DNA from: Hahellaceae bacterium
Lineage (GTDB): Bacteria > Pseudomonadota > Gammaproteobacteria > Pseudomonadales > Oleiphilaceae
Direction of reading: 5' to 3'
Assembly: GCA_016716085.1 (NCBI GenBank)
Contig: JADJWY010000023.1
Coordinates: forward strand, 558,001 to 622,000
Length of the DNA stretch: 64,000 nucleotides
The stretch's first letter is position 1; each line of letters begins with the position of its first letter. Below, piece by piece: positions 44,569-53,490 of this stretch. The notes under the pieces are model-generated. The model saw nothing but the letters and a program-made list of their open reading frames with translations, made no database searches and was not told the origin of the DNA. A program made the translations under genes and the position numbers.

Positions 44569-46278
44569 CTAGAGAGGGATGGTCCCGTTCAAAATGGCCT
44601 GACGGGCTTTTTCCTCAGCATCTAACAAACGAAGACTGACGCCTGTCCCGTCAATCTTATTTGTTCTGAAATCCTTAGCTATGTCATTGAGTTCTTTTTC
44701 TATGAACTTGTAATATTCAGCCTTATGGTTACCTCTGTGAATCGGCAGGTTATCAGGGTTAGCAACATTTTTGCTGCCCGGCAACGCCATTCCGTTGGAA
44801 GCTCTATTGATGTCATACTCTGCATCCTTGAGTGCCGCCTTGAACATCTTTTGATACCTCGGATCTTTTGCAAACTTGGATGGAATCAAATGATGCGCCT
44901 GGAAGCCCTTCGGAACAATCACGCCCGCGTTTTTCATTCGGGTTCGCAGCTTTCCGCTTGAACCATCAAGGCTAGGCTTACACCGCCCCGCATTATGAAC
45001 CCAAAGTTCGTCATCGCTGGAAAAATAGCTCGGCGTGTTTTCAACACTGAAGTTATAGACCGTGACGGGCTCTGCAGTATATTTCGAGCGCAAAACCAGC
45101 AGATCGGCTGTAGCCGTCGATATCGTATCTCCTTCATTGATATTCCCGGCTTCGACCCACCCTTTGCCTTGTACCCAGAAGGGGTGCTCCGGTGTTACTC
45201 GAATCGGGTTTAGCGTTTCAATCAGCAGGGTCTGATAGCCATCTGCGACGCGGTAAAACGTGTGGGTTATTCTCTGAGGCTCGGTTATAAATGAAGCATC
45301 AGAGCGCGATACGACGACGTCCCCAACCTTTAGAGATTCGATCGCCATCAATCCGTCTGGTGTCAGAATTGGAGTGCCCGCTGGGAAACTGACGCACTCC
45401 GGGCCATTCCCCCCATTCCCATCCGGATCATCCGGATTATTAGGTCGATCAGGGTTATTCGGATTGTCGGGTCGATCCGGGCCATCTGGCCGGTCAGGAC
45501 CATCCGGTCTATCCGGATTATTCGGCAATTCCGGCAGCTTCATCACCTTGCGGAATTTATTGAACACCGTGACGACTCTGGCCGGTGTACCAGGGCCGAT
45601 GTTCTGCGTTACCAGACGCATGGTGTCGACCGGGCCGCAGACGATCGGTGCAACGTACTGGTTATAAAGATCCTGGCCGATGCCGTTCTTCAGTTCGTCG
45701 ATGTAGGTCTGACGGTTGGTCCAGAGGTCTTCCAGGCTTTGCAGAACCTGGTCGATGTCCGACATGAACGCATACGCCTTGTTGGCGCTATCAACGGCTT
45801 TGCTGAGCTGGGTCTTGAAGTATTCGAAGGGATTGGTGGCAATGTCTGTGGCGATGTCATACGCGCCCTCCGCCACATCGGTGATCAGGTTGGCGGCATC
45901 GACGACCTGATCGCCAAAGCCCTGTACGGCAGCCAGCAGGATGTCGCTGACCAGCTTGACCTTATCACTCCAGGTGCCGGTCTCCAGTATTTTTTTGGCC
46001 TCGTCCCAGGTGGCACCCTGGCATTTGTAGGAACCTTCGGGATTGGTGGTAGGCTCGGGTTCTTCGTCCTCTTCCCTTTCATCGTCATCCCCTGCCGGAG
46101 GCCCATTATCCTGCGGGTCATAGCCAGCAAAGGGGCCTTCATCCTGTGGGTTGGTCGCATCCCCCGAGGTGGGCAGAGGGTGATAGCCCTGCCCTTCACC
46201 CAACCCCACCGCTTCACCGGGATCAACGTCATCGGCAACCGAAACATTCGCCGCACTCAACCTTGCCGGTGACTGCAT
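44569..46278 (-). CDS. Polymorphic toxin with Hint and AHH nuclease domains
   Basis: 569 aa from ATG 46278; TTG 46287 also in frame (numbering below from 46287). Order: acidic/Pro-rich N-terminus (20-85), an all-alpha region (~95-250), a linker of PDRPDGPDRPD-type repeats (258-296), a Hint autoprocessing domain (298-434; nucleophile C298, TPEHPFW with H368, ending VHNAG), and a C-terminal AHH nuclease (GFQAHHLIPS at 461-470, then LPIHRGNHK). Such modules are C-termini of secreted contact-dependent toxins. There is no Rhs, PAAR, VgrG or two-partner N-terminus, so delivery route is unknown and this may be a displaced cassette. Confidence 0.85.
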   Translation of the reverse strand: MQSPARLSAANVSVADDVDPGEAVGLGEGQGYHPLPTSGDATNPQDEGPFAGYDPQDNGPPAGDDDEREEDEEPEPTTNPEGSYKCQGATWDEAKKILETGTWSDKVKLVSDILLAAVQGFGDQVVDAANLITDVAEGAYDIATDIATNPFEYFKTQLSKAVDSANKAYAFMSDIDQVLQSLEDLWTNRQTYIDELKNGIGQDLYNQYVAPIVCGPVDTMRLVTQNIGPGTPARVVTVFNKFRKVMKLPELPNNPDRPDGPDRPDGPDRPDNPNNPDRPNNPDDPDGNGGNGPECVSFPAGTPILTPDGLMAIESLKVGDVVVSRSDASFITEPQRITHTFYRVADGYQTLLIETLNPIRVTPEHPFWVQGKGWVEAGNINEGDTISTATADLLVLRSKYTAEPVTVYNFSVENTPSYFSSDDELWVHNAGRCKPSLDGSSGKLRTRMKNAGVIVPKGFQAHHLIPSKFAKDPRYQKMFKAALKDAEYDINRASNGMALPGSKNVANPDNLPIHRGNHKAEYYKFIEKELNDIAKDFRTNKIDGTGVSLRLLDAEEKARQAILNGTIPL

Positions 46279-46302
46279 TCTCACCAAAGCGGTCGATTTG
46301 AT

Positions 46303-46327
46303 GAAAAAAAAGGGTTACACTAAACCC
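46303..46327 (-). terminator. Terminator-like hairpin just upstream of the toxin gene
   Basis: On the minus strand GGGTT (46327-46323) pairs with AACCC (46316-46312), followed directly by eight T, only about 25 bases before the toxin start. Stem is short (5-6 bp) but the T tract is perfect. It leaves no room for a separate toxin promoter. Confidence 0.5.
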
Positions 46328-46353
46328 ATGTATAAATAACCAGGCATGGATGC

Positions 46354-47301
46354 ATGGCCATACACGATCACAGCTACAAACAGTTCTTCAGCCATCCCGA
46401 GATGGTCAGAGATCTGCTCAGGGATTTCGTGCCCTTTGACTGGGTAAAAGAACTGGATTTTTCGACACTGGAAAAAATCAACCACAGCTATATCACGGAT
46501 GATCTGCGCGAACGGGCGGATGATGTGGTGTGGCGGGTGCGCTTCAACGATCAGTGGTTGTATGTCTACCTCCTCATCGAGTTTCAATCGACTGTTGACC
46601 GGTTTATGGCAGTGCGCTTACTGACCTATGTTGGCCTGCTGTATCAGGATCTGATCAAGTCAAAGCAACTGCCCCGTGGCAAAAAACTCCCTCCGGTGCT
46701 GCCCATCGTGCTGTATAATGGCAAAAAGCCCTGGAAGGCGGCCATGCAGCTGAGTGAGCTGTTGCCGCCCTTACCCGAGCAGTTACAGGATTTTCAGCCC
46801 ACACTGAAATATGTACTGATTGATGAGCAGAGCTACACCACAGGCGAACTGGAGCGACTGGAGAACCTGACCGCGGCACTGATACGCGCGGAACTGGCGG
46901 AAAGCGTTGAAGATCTGCTCAAGATCGTGGCCAACCTGCTGGTGTGGCTCGATAGCGATAAACAGTCAGGACTCAGGCGGGCCTTTAAAGAATTTTTCGG
47001 GCGTTTACTGAGTGAAACCGCCCACATCGAGATAGATATTACGGCAGTTCAGGATTTAACGGAGATGCATCGTATGTTGAATGAACGCATCCGGGAATGG
47101 GGCAGGCCCTATCGGGAAGAAGGGTTGAAGGAAGGGATTGAGCTTGGCGAAGCCAGGCTTCTGAAACGTCTACTCACCAAACGCTTTGGCCCGATGCCCG
47201 ATTGGGTTGTGGCCAAAATTGATGAGGCGACCACTGATCAGCTCGAGTTGTGGTCTGAGCAGATTCTGGATGCCGATTCGATAGAGGCGGTGTTTTCTTG
47301 A
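46354..47301 (+). CDS. Rpn-family recombination-promoting nuclease
   Basis: 315 aa. MAIHDHSYKQFFSHPEMVRDLL is the Rpn/YhgA-like start; the PD-(D/E)xK nuclease core includes the D in YITDDLRERADDVVWRV and LLIEFQS (E-x-Q). The C-terminal helical part has EGLKEGIELGEARLLKRLLTKRFG as in DUF4351 tails. Family members are transposon-derived and promote RecA-independent recombination; often a mobile-region marker. Divergent from the toxin gene. Confidence 0.87.
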   Translation: MAIHDHSYKQFFSHPEMVRDLLRDFVPFDWVKELDFSTLEKINHSYITDDLRERADDVVWRVRFNDQWLYVYLLIEFQSTVDRFMAVRLLTYVGLLYQDLIKSKQLPRGKKLPPVLPIVLYNGKKPWKAAMQLSELLPPLPEQLQDFQPTLKYVLIDEQSYTTGELERLENLTAALIRAELAESVEDLLKIVANLLVWLDSDKQSGLRRAFKEFFGRLLSETAHIEIDITAVQDLTEMHRMLNERIREWGRPYREEGLKEGIELGEARLLKRLLTKRFGPMPDWVVAKIDEATTDQLELWSEQILDADSIEAVFS

Positions 47302-47358
47302 GTTTGCCTTAGAGCAAAATAAGCAAGAACAGTAAAGCTACTAACCGGAAACACCGCG

Positions 47359-48350
47359 TTGCAAAACCATTTAAACCCCTTAATTTCTGATAGTTACAGG
47401 TTTTCCGTGGCGCCTATGATGGAGTGGACTGACACCCACTTCCGTTACCTGGCCCGCCTGTTGTCCAAACGCACCCTGCTCTACACCGAGATGGTGACTA
47501 CCGGTGCGATTCTGCATGGAGACCGAGACCGCTTTCTGGCCTATAACGAGGAAGAGCATCCGCTCGCGCTTCAGCTTGGGGGAAGCAACCCGGATGAATT
47601 GGCGCGTTGCGCTGTGCTGGCAGCAGAATACGGCTACGACGAGATTAATCTGAATGTCGGCTGCCCGAGTGATCGTGTGCAAAATAACATGATTGGTGCG
47701 TGTCTGATGGAGCACCCTTCACTGGTGAAAGACTGCCTAATGGCCATGCGTGCAGTAACGTCAGTGCCTGTCACGATTAAACACCGCATTGGCATAGATC
47801 ATCTGGATTCAGAGGCTTACTTGCAGGACTTCGTGGGGCAAGTTGCCGAATCCGGCGCAACAACGTTTATCGTTCATGCCCGTATCGCCATCCTGAAGGG
47901 GCTCAGCCCAAAAGAAAATCGTGAAGTCCCGCCGCTCAAATATGCGTGGGTCTATCGATTAAAAGAACATTTCCCCGACCTGACGATTATTATCAACGGC
48001 GGAATCACCGAGCTTTCAGACTGCCAAACCCATCTGCAGCATGTGGATGGTGTCATGTTGGGGCGAGCGGCCTACCATAACCCCTACTTACTGGCGGAGG
48101 TGGATAGGGATATTTTTGGTGAGGCCCACACCGACATCCCTACTCGCAGGGCGATCGCCGAGGCCTATGGTCATTATATTGAACGTCGCCACGCTGAAGG
48201 CGTTCCGGTGTGGGCGATGGCGCGTCACGCACTTAATCTCTTTCACGCCCAACCCGGTGGTCGCGCCTACCGTCGTCACCTGAGTGAAAACGGTATTAAA
48301 AAAGATACGCGCCCATCCGTTTTCTTTGACGCGCTGGCGCACATCGCTAG
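47359..48350 (+). CDS. dusA: tRNA-dihydrouridine synthase A (3' end corrupted)
   Basis: Starts at TTG 47359 with CCGGAAA upstream. About 330 residues match DusA: VAPMMEWTDTHFRYLARLLS, LALQLGGSNPDELARCA, NLNVGCPSDRVQNNMIGACL with the catalytic Cys, IKHRIGID, and LGRAAYHNPYLL. It reduces U20 in tRNA using FMN/NADPH. The normal C-terminus is reached near 48350 (YRRHLSENGIKK...FFDALAHIAS), but the stop is lost in a homopolymer-rich stretch, and the frame stays open to 48729, which I regard as artefactual. The end coordinate is therefore approximate. Confidence 0.88.
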
Positions 48351-48550
48351 CGCCCCGCCCCAAAACCCAAGGGGGGCCCCCAAAAGGGCCTTTCCAAACC
48401 CAAAAAGGGGCGCCCCCCGCCGCCCGCAAGTTCCCTTCCTCCCGGGCTTTTTTGGCCCCGCCCCGCAGCCCGGGGGCCCCCGGGGGCGTTTGGGGCGCCT
48501 GGGGGGTTTTGGCCCCCCCGGACCACACCCCCCTTTTTCGGGCGGGTCGG
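48351..48550. other. Homopolymer-rich stretch, probable assembly artefact
   Basis: About 200 bases consisting almost entirely of G and C homopolymer runs of 3-7 with short A or T runs, unlike any other part of the window. It begins where dusA should end and stops 6 bases before the end of a small minus-strand gene. It codes only low-complexity Pro/Gly/Arg sequence. Most likely low-quality consensus at a contig join; true biological sequence is unlikely but not excluded. Confidence 0.7.
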
Positions 48551-48555
48551 GAGGA

Positions 48556-48702
48556 CTAGGCGCTGTACTCCCAAGTGTTGCGATAATCTTCCAGCTCCGC
48601 TGCATCTGCGGGTGTCGTAAGCGAGACGAGCATGAGCCCCAGCCACGCGATAGCAGCCAGAACGAAAACAGACTCGCGAAAGTTTTTCTTCAAGGTTTCC
48701 AT
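48556..48702 (-). CDS. Small membrane or secreted protein (48 aa)
   Basis: METLKKNFRESVFVLAAIAW then a hydrophobic segment ending in PADAAELEDYRNTWEYSA and a TAG stop at 48556-48558. A positively charged start, a 20-residue hydrophobic stretch and a short acidic tail suggest a single-span or exported small protein. Ribosome site weak. It ends next to the artefact stretch, so its C-terminus may not be reliable. Function unknown. Confidence 0.45.
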   Translation of the reverse strand: METLKKNFRESVFVLAAIAWLGLMLVSLTTPADAAELEDYRNTWEYSA

Positions 48703-48916
48703 GTAAGGGTGTCCACTTATTCTTGTTAGCATTGATTTTTTGAGGTTGTCGGCGCCTCTCCGGCGCGCGTTGGACTATAAGATGTTTGTCAATTGAGCAG
48801 AATCTACTTTTTTCAAAAAGTGTGACCCGATTCCGTTCTGAATTCACCTGTCTGAATGTGCTATTGCGAACTAGACTTTGGGAAATCGACGCAGCAGGCC
48901 AACACTGGAGACTGGC

Positions 48917-50806
48917 ATGAATTTCCACAACCCAGGTTTTTCTGAAAAAATCATCGCCGCCTCATGTGCAATTCTGATTCTCGCCCTGACCCTGTTCAGT
49001 ACACTGAATTACCAACGGTTTTCCAATCAGCTACGGGAACAGCTGCAGGCCGAAATCGAGCAGGTTGCCGGCGCAACCGCGGCCAATATGTCGAATTGGT
49101 TGCAGGCACGGTTGGATCTGACACAAGCCACGGCGGATCGCATCCGTCGATTTTCAGATGAGTCACTGCAAACGGAGGCGCTTTCTTTGGGCAATCAGGC
49201 CGGGGGCTTTAAAAATCTCTACTACGGCACGGCGGACGGCCGCTTTCTGATCGACGACAAGAACACCGAGGATCTCGCGGGCTTTGACCCCCGTCCTCGT
49301 CCCTGGTACCAGCAAGCCAGCAACGCATCCTCTGCTATCTTTTCAGATCCCTATCACGATGCTATTACCCAGGAGTTATTGATTACGGCGGCAGCGCCGG
49401 TCCGTCAAAACGGACTTCAGGGGGTTGTTGGGGGGGATGTGAGCCTTCGACAGTTAAGCGATACCGTCAATAGCCTGGACTTCAAAGGCTTGGGCCACGC
49501 TTTTCTTATCAATAGACAAGGACTTATCCTGGCACATCCTGATCCTCAGAAAGTCACCCAAACGATTCACAAGGTTTTTGGTGAAAACACGAAAATTCTG
49601 AGTGAGCTACAAATCTCTGAACAGGATGGCCACGCGCGTCTGATTGGTTTTTACCCTTTAAAAGCCTTGGGGAATACGCAGTGGTCGATCGGCGTCGACA
49701 TCGACCGGGATCTGGCATTAGCGCCCCTGAATGCCTTTCGTACCTCGGCGATCATTTCAACACTGGTTGGGGCTATTGCCACCGTTCTTCTCTTAGGCCT
49801 GTTGCTCAAACAGGTAACCCGCCCCCTCCAGCACCTGCGCAACGCACTGTTTAACATTGCTCAGGGTGAAGGTGACCTGACCCGACGGCTGGACATCAAG
49901 TCACACGATGAACTCGGCCAATTAGCGATGGCCTTCAACGCCTTTACCGACAACATTCATGCGCTGATCGAAGACTTCAAGGGCTCGTCTGAAAATCTGG
50001 GATCCATGGTCGGATCGATGCGTGACCTCGCAGAGAAAAGCCATGCAGACTCCGACCGCCAACGGCAGGAAACCGACATGGTCGCTACTGCCGTTACAGA
50101 AATGTCGGCTGCCGCCCAGGAAATTGCCAGGCATGCACAAGGCGCAGCCGACGCTGCCCAACAAGCGGACACTGAAGGCGAAAAAGCCAGTCATACGGTC
50201 AAGCTGGCCATTGATGCGATTAATCATCTGGCGGGGGAAATCGAATCAGCCGCGCAGGTGATTACCGAGTTAGAAGGCGATGTGACCCGCATCAGTTCAA
50301 TGGTCAGTGTAATCCGTGACATTGCTGAACAAACCAACCTGTTGGCACTCAACGCTGCGATCGAAGCGGCACGTGCTGGCGAGCAAGGACGGGGGTTTGC
50401 AGTGGTTGCCGACGAAGTCAGAACGCTGGCCAGCAAAACACAAGACAGTACCGAAGAAATTCATCGGCTCATCGAACGTCTGACGGCCGGCTCATCCCGT
50501 GCCGTTCAGGCCATGACATCCAGCCGAAAAACCGGCGAAGAGACCGTTGCCCGTGCCAATGAAGCGGGCGCATCCCTGGCGACCATTTCGAAGGCCGTCT
50601 CAACCATCAGCGAGATGAACCTACAAATTGCTACCGCATCCGAAGAACAGACGGCGGTCACAGAAGATATCACACGTAGCATCACGACGATTGCAGATGG
50701 CACCGCTTTAAGCGCTGCCTCGTCCAGAGAATCTGCAGTAAACAGCCAACGTCTGGCCGAAATAGCCGCGTTTATTCAGGTAAAGGTTAATCGCTTTCGT
50801 GTTTGA
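48917..50806 (+). CDS. Methyl-accepting chemotaxis protein (dCache type)
   Basis: 629 aa from ATG 48917 (GGAG upstream). N-terminal membrane helix (~14-34), periplasmic double-Cache domain (~40-275, with FDPRPRPWYQQA and FSDPYHDAITQELLITAAAPV), second helix (~285-305), HAMP, and the signalling hairpin centred on AEQTNLLALNAAIEAARAGE. The Cache motif around DxRxRxWY suggests an amino-acid-like ligand. No che genes nearby. The 100 bases before it hold only the small ORF's upstream region. Confidence 0.93.
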   Translation: MNFHNPGFSEKIIAASCAILILALTLFSTLNYQRFSNQLREQLQAEIEQVAGATAANMSNWLQARLDLTQATADRIRRFSDESLQTEALSLGNQAGGFKNLYYGTADGRFLIDDKNTEDLAGFDPRPRPWYQQASNASSAIFSDPYHDAITQELLITAAAPVRQNGLQGVVGGDVSLRQLSDTVNSLDFKGLGHAFLINRQGLILAHPDPQKVTQTIHKVFGENTKILSELQISEQDGHARLIGFYPLKALGNTQWSIGVDIDRDLALAPLNAFRTSAIISTLVGAIATVLLLGLLLKQVTRPLQHLRNALFNIAQGEGDLTRRLDIKSHDELGQLAMAFNAFTDNIHALIEDFKGSSENLGSMVGSMRDLAEKSHADSDRQRQETDMVATAVTEMSAAAQEIARHAQGAADAAQQADTEGEKASHTVKLAIDAINHLAGEIESAAQVITELEGDVTRISSMVSVIRDIAEQTNLLALNAAIEAARAGEQGRGFAVVADEVRTLASKTQDSTEEIHRLIERLTAGSSRAVQAMTSSRKTGEETVARANEAGASLATISKAVSTISEMNLQIATASEEQTAVTEDITRSITTIADGTALSAASSRESAVNSQRLAEIAAFIQVKVNRFRV

Positions 50807-50908
50807 GCTTAATGACCATGCCTGTCAGAGCGGCATTAAGCGATTGAAATAAACGCTCAGTCTGTTAGTCTGAAAGTATAAAAATGAGACCCGAATACAG
50901 GGGGCAAG

Positions 50909-52951
50909 TTGCACACCATTAACGTCCGGCTGTTGCTGAGTCTGATCATCTTGATGTGCCCACTGGCAGGCGCGGAGTCGGCCAATGAGTTAACGCTGCC
51001 CAAAAAGCATGTATTGCTGATTTACTCTTATCACCCCGGATTCCCGACATCACCGCAATCTCTCGAAGGTATCAGAGCTGTCTTCGGAAAAAATACTCCG
51101 GTGATTGATATCGAATACCTGGATGCCAAGCGCATCTACGACAACCAAAGCGTCAGCAACTTTTTGCGCAGCCTGCAATACAAGCAAGAGCATTTGCCAC
51201 CCTATGATCTCATCATGACCGCCGATGACTATGCGCTGCGGCTGGTTCTGGAACATGCTGACCATCAGTTTAAAAATATTCCGGTCGTGTTTTATGGCGT
51301 CAATAATATCGAATTGGCAGAAGCCCAGGATGAAAATCCCAATGTAACCGGCGTCATCGAAGCGTCCTCATTTCGGGAAACCATTGCCCTTCACCAGCAG
51401 CTTCAACCTCAGCGTAAACGCCTGAACATTGTCGTGGATGGCACGCTCAGTGGCCAGGCTGACCTGAAAACCGTTCAGGGGCTGCTCCCTGAGTTTACTG
51501 GCCTCGAGTTCTCGGTCATTTCACTGGCTAACCTGAGCTGGTCCCAATTCGGCAATTCGCTGGGTCAACTTGGAAATAAGGACGCCATCCTCTTTTTATC
51601 GGCCTATCAGGATGCCAGGGAAGAAACCAAAGCCTTCGAAGACAGTCTGGCCTTCGTTAAAAGCCGCACTGATGTGCCCATCTGGCACCTGTGGGAACAC
51701 GGTGTTGGCAGTGGAATGCTGGGCGGCGTCCTCATCAGCCACCGCCAGCAGGGTTTGAAGGCAGCTGAAATGGCGCGTCGGATTCTATTGGGCGAGTCCC
51801 CAGATCAGATTCATGTTCTCAACCAAAGCCCCAACCTTCCGGTATTCGATTACAACCAACTCCAGCACTACGGTATCCCGATTGAGTCGCTGCCTGAAAA
51901 TGCAGTCGTTCTCAACCAACCACAATCCCTTTGGGAGCATTATCGCCGTGAGCTGACCTTTGCCGCCATTCTGCTGGTTGCGCTGGTAACGTTTACCCTA
52001 TGGCTTATGCACAAAAATCGACTCCTGCTTCGCATCCGCGCCGATCTTGAGTCCAGCAGGGAAGGCTTGCGCAAGCTGTCGCAGGCAGTCGAGCAAAGTC
52101 CCCTACCTGTGTTTATTACAGACACTCACGCTCACATCGAATATGTGAATGGAGCTTTTTCCATCGTGACAGGTTACCCGATCACAGACATGAAAGGGCG
52201 AAACCCTAATCTGCTATCGGCCGGTGAAACCCCCAAAACGGTCTACGAAGACCTTTGGAAAACCATCACATCCGGACGGACCTGGCAGGGCGAATGGCAG
52301 AATCGCAGAAAAAGCGGTGATAACTTCTGGGCCCGTGTTGTCATCAGTCCGGTCATGGATGATCGTGGCGCAATCACACACTATGTCTGCATTCTGGAAG
52401 ATATTTCACTGCAGAAATCTCAGGAAGCCCGTATCTATTACCAGGCCCATTTCGATGCCTTGACTGGCCTTGCCAATCGTTTTCTGGTGGTTGAACGCCT
52501 CAATCTGGCCATTGCTGAGGCAAGGCAAGCCAATCAGAAAGTTGCCGTCTTATTTATCGATCTGGACGACTTCAAAACCGTAAATGACGCGCTGGGGCAT
52601 GAAGCGGGCGACAATCTTTTGAAACTGGCAGCCTCCCGGCTCAGGGGTGTCGTGAGGGAACAGGATACGGTAGGTCGCTTGGGAGGTGACGAATTTGTCG
52701 TCATTCTTAATCACCTGGAAAATGCTGAAGATGCCATTGCGACTGCCACCCATATCCTGATGACCTTTCGCAACCCCTTCCAATACAACCAGCAGGAGAT
52801 TGTGCTGACGGCGAGCCTGGGAATCAGTATCAGTCCGACCGACGGTAAAAATCACAATGAGCTTCTGCGTAAGGCCGATATTGCGATGTATACAGCAAAG
52901 CGGCAAGGACGCAATAATTTCCGATTCTTCACGCCTGACATCAACTCTTAA
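50909..52951 (+). CDS. Diguanylate cyclase with periplasmic-binding-like sensor
   Basis: 680 aa from TTG 50909 (GGGGG upstream). Signal peptide (VRLLLSLIILMCPLAGA), an extracytoplasmic ABC-substrate-binding-like sensor (~30-335: VLLIYSYHPGFP, MTADDYALRLV, VFYGVNN), one membrane helix (~350-368), a PAS/PAC pair (~390-510) and GGDEF with intact GGDEF motif at 592-596. It should make c-di-GMP in response to a periplasmic ligand. No EAL domain. Confidence 0.92.
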   Translation: MHTINVRLLLSLIILMCPLAGAESANELTLPKKHVLLIYSYHPGFPTSPQSLEGIRAVFGKNTPVIDIEYLDAKRIYDNQSVSNFLRSLQYKQEHLPPYDLIMTADDYALRLVLEHADHQFKNIPVVFYGVNNIELAEAQDENPNVTGVIEASSFRETIALHQQLQPQRKRLNIVVDGTLSGQADLKTVQGLLPEFTGLEFSVISLANLSWSQFGNSLGQLGNKDAILFLSAYQDAREETKAFEDSLAFVKSRTDVPIWHLWEHGVGSGMLGGVLISHRQQGLKAAEMARRILLGESPDQIHVLNQSPNLPVFDYNQLQHYGIPIESLPENAVVLNQPQSLWEHYRRELTFAAILLVALVTFTLWLMHKNRLLLRIRADLESSREGLRKLSQAVEQSPLPVFITDTHAHIEYVNGAFSIVTGYPITDMKGRNPNLLSAGETPKTVYEDLWKTITSGRTWQGEWQNRRKSGDNFWARVVISPVMDDRGAITHYVCILEDISLQKSQEARIYYQAHFDALTGLANRFLVVERLNLAIAEARQANQKVAVLFIDLDDFKTVNDALGHEAGDNLLKLAASRLRGVVREQDTVGRLGGDEFVVILNHLENAEDAIATATHILMTFRNPFQYNQQEIVLTASLGISISPTDGKNHNELLRKADIAMYTAKRQGRNNFRFFTPDINS

Positions 52952-53025
52952 CCATTGATTTGCGCCCTTTTAGCGCTTTGGTTAAGATACCAAGACTTTA
53001 GTTTTTCCTTAATCATGGACCCTTT

Positions 53026-53484
53026 ATGTTGACCGGACTCGCCCGCCCACTCCCTAATCAATGCAGCCCCCAGAATGACATCATCAGTTGCGGCATGCCC
53101 ACCCGTCAGGATATTGAAAACGCTGCAGAGATCGGCTTTAAGACGGTGATCAGTCTCTGTTCACCCTCGGATACCCCCGCCTATGAGCCCGCTCAGGCTC
53201 GTGCACTGGGTATGAGTTTTTACAACATTTCGGTGTGCGGTCCCGCTGATCTGACGCGGGACAAGGCCATGGCGCTGGCAGAAATCGTCAATGATTGCAG
53301 TAAGCACCCTATTCTTCTGCATTGTATGAGCGGCAATCGGGTCGGCGCACTGATGGCATTAAAAGCCTTTCACGCGGATGGCGCCACACCCGACCAGGCA
53401 CTCAAGTTCGGACTGGCTGCTGGTTTGACCATGCTCGCACCGGAAGTTGAACGACTGCTACGGCACGCAAAACGGGCTGAGTAG
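53026..53484 (+). CDS. DUF442-type dual-specificity phosphatase-like protein
   Basis: 152 aa. HCMSGNR at 99-105 gives C100 and R105 of the cysteine-phosphatase loop (HCx5R or a shortened relative), following the DUF442/BLH pattern (ISCGMPTRQDIENAAEIGFKTVISL). No signal peptide. It precedes the alpha/beta hydrolase by 6 bases, likely one operon. Substrate unknown. Confidence 0.8.
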   Translation: MLTGLARPLPNQCSPQNDIISCGMPTRQDIENAAEIGFKTVISLCSPSDTPAYEPAQARALGMSFYNISVCGPADLTRDKAMALAEIVNDCSKHPILLHCMSGNRVGALMALKAFHADGATPDQALKFGLAAGLTMLAPEVERLLRHAKRAE

Positions 53485-53490
53485 GACCGC

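Noticed and set aside
48351..48729. Pro/Gly/Arg-rich C-terminal extension of DusA
   Set aside because: Low-complexity translation of the homopolymer stretch; DusA is already complete by size at about 48350.
48276..48928. Minus-strand Pro/Gly-rich ORFs around 48.3-48.9 kb
   Set aside because: Shadows of the same artefact stretch.
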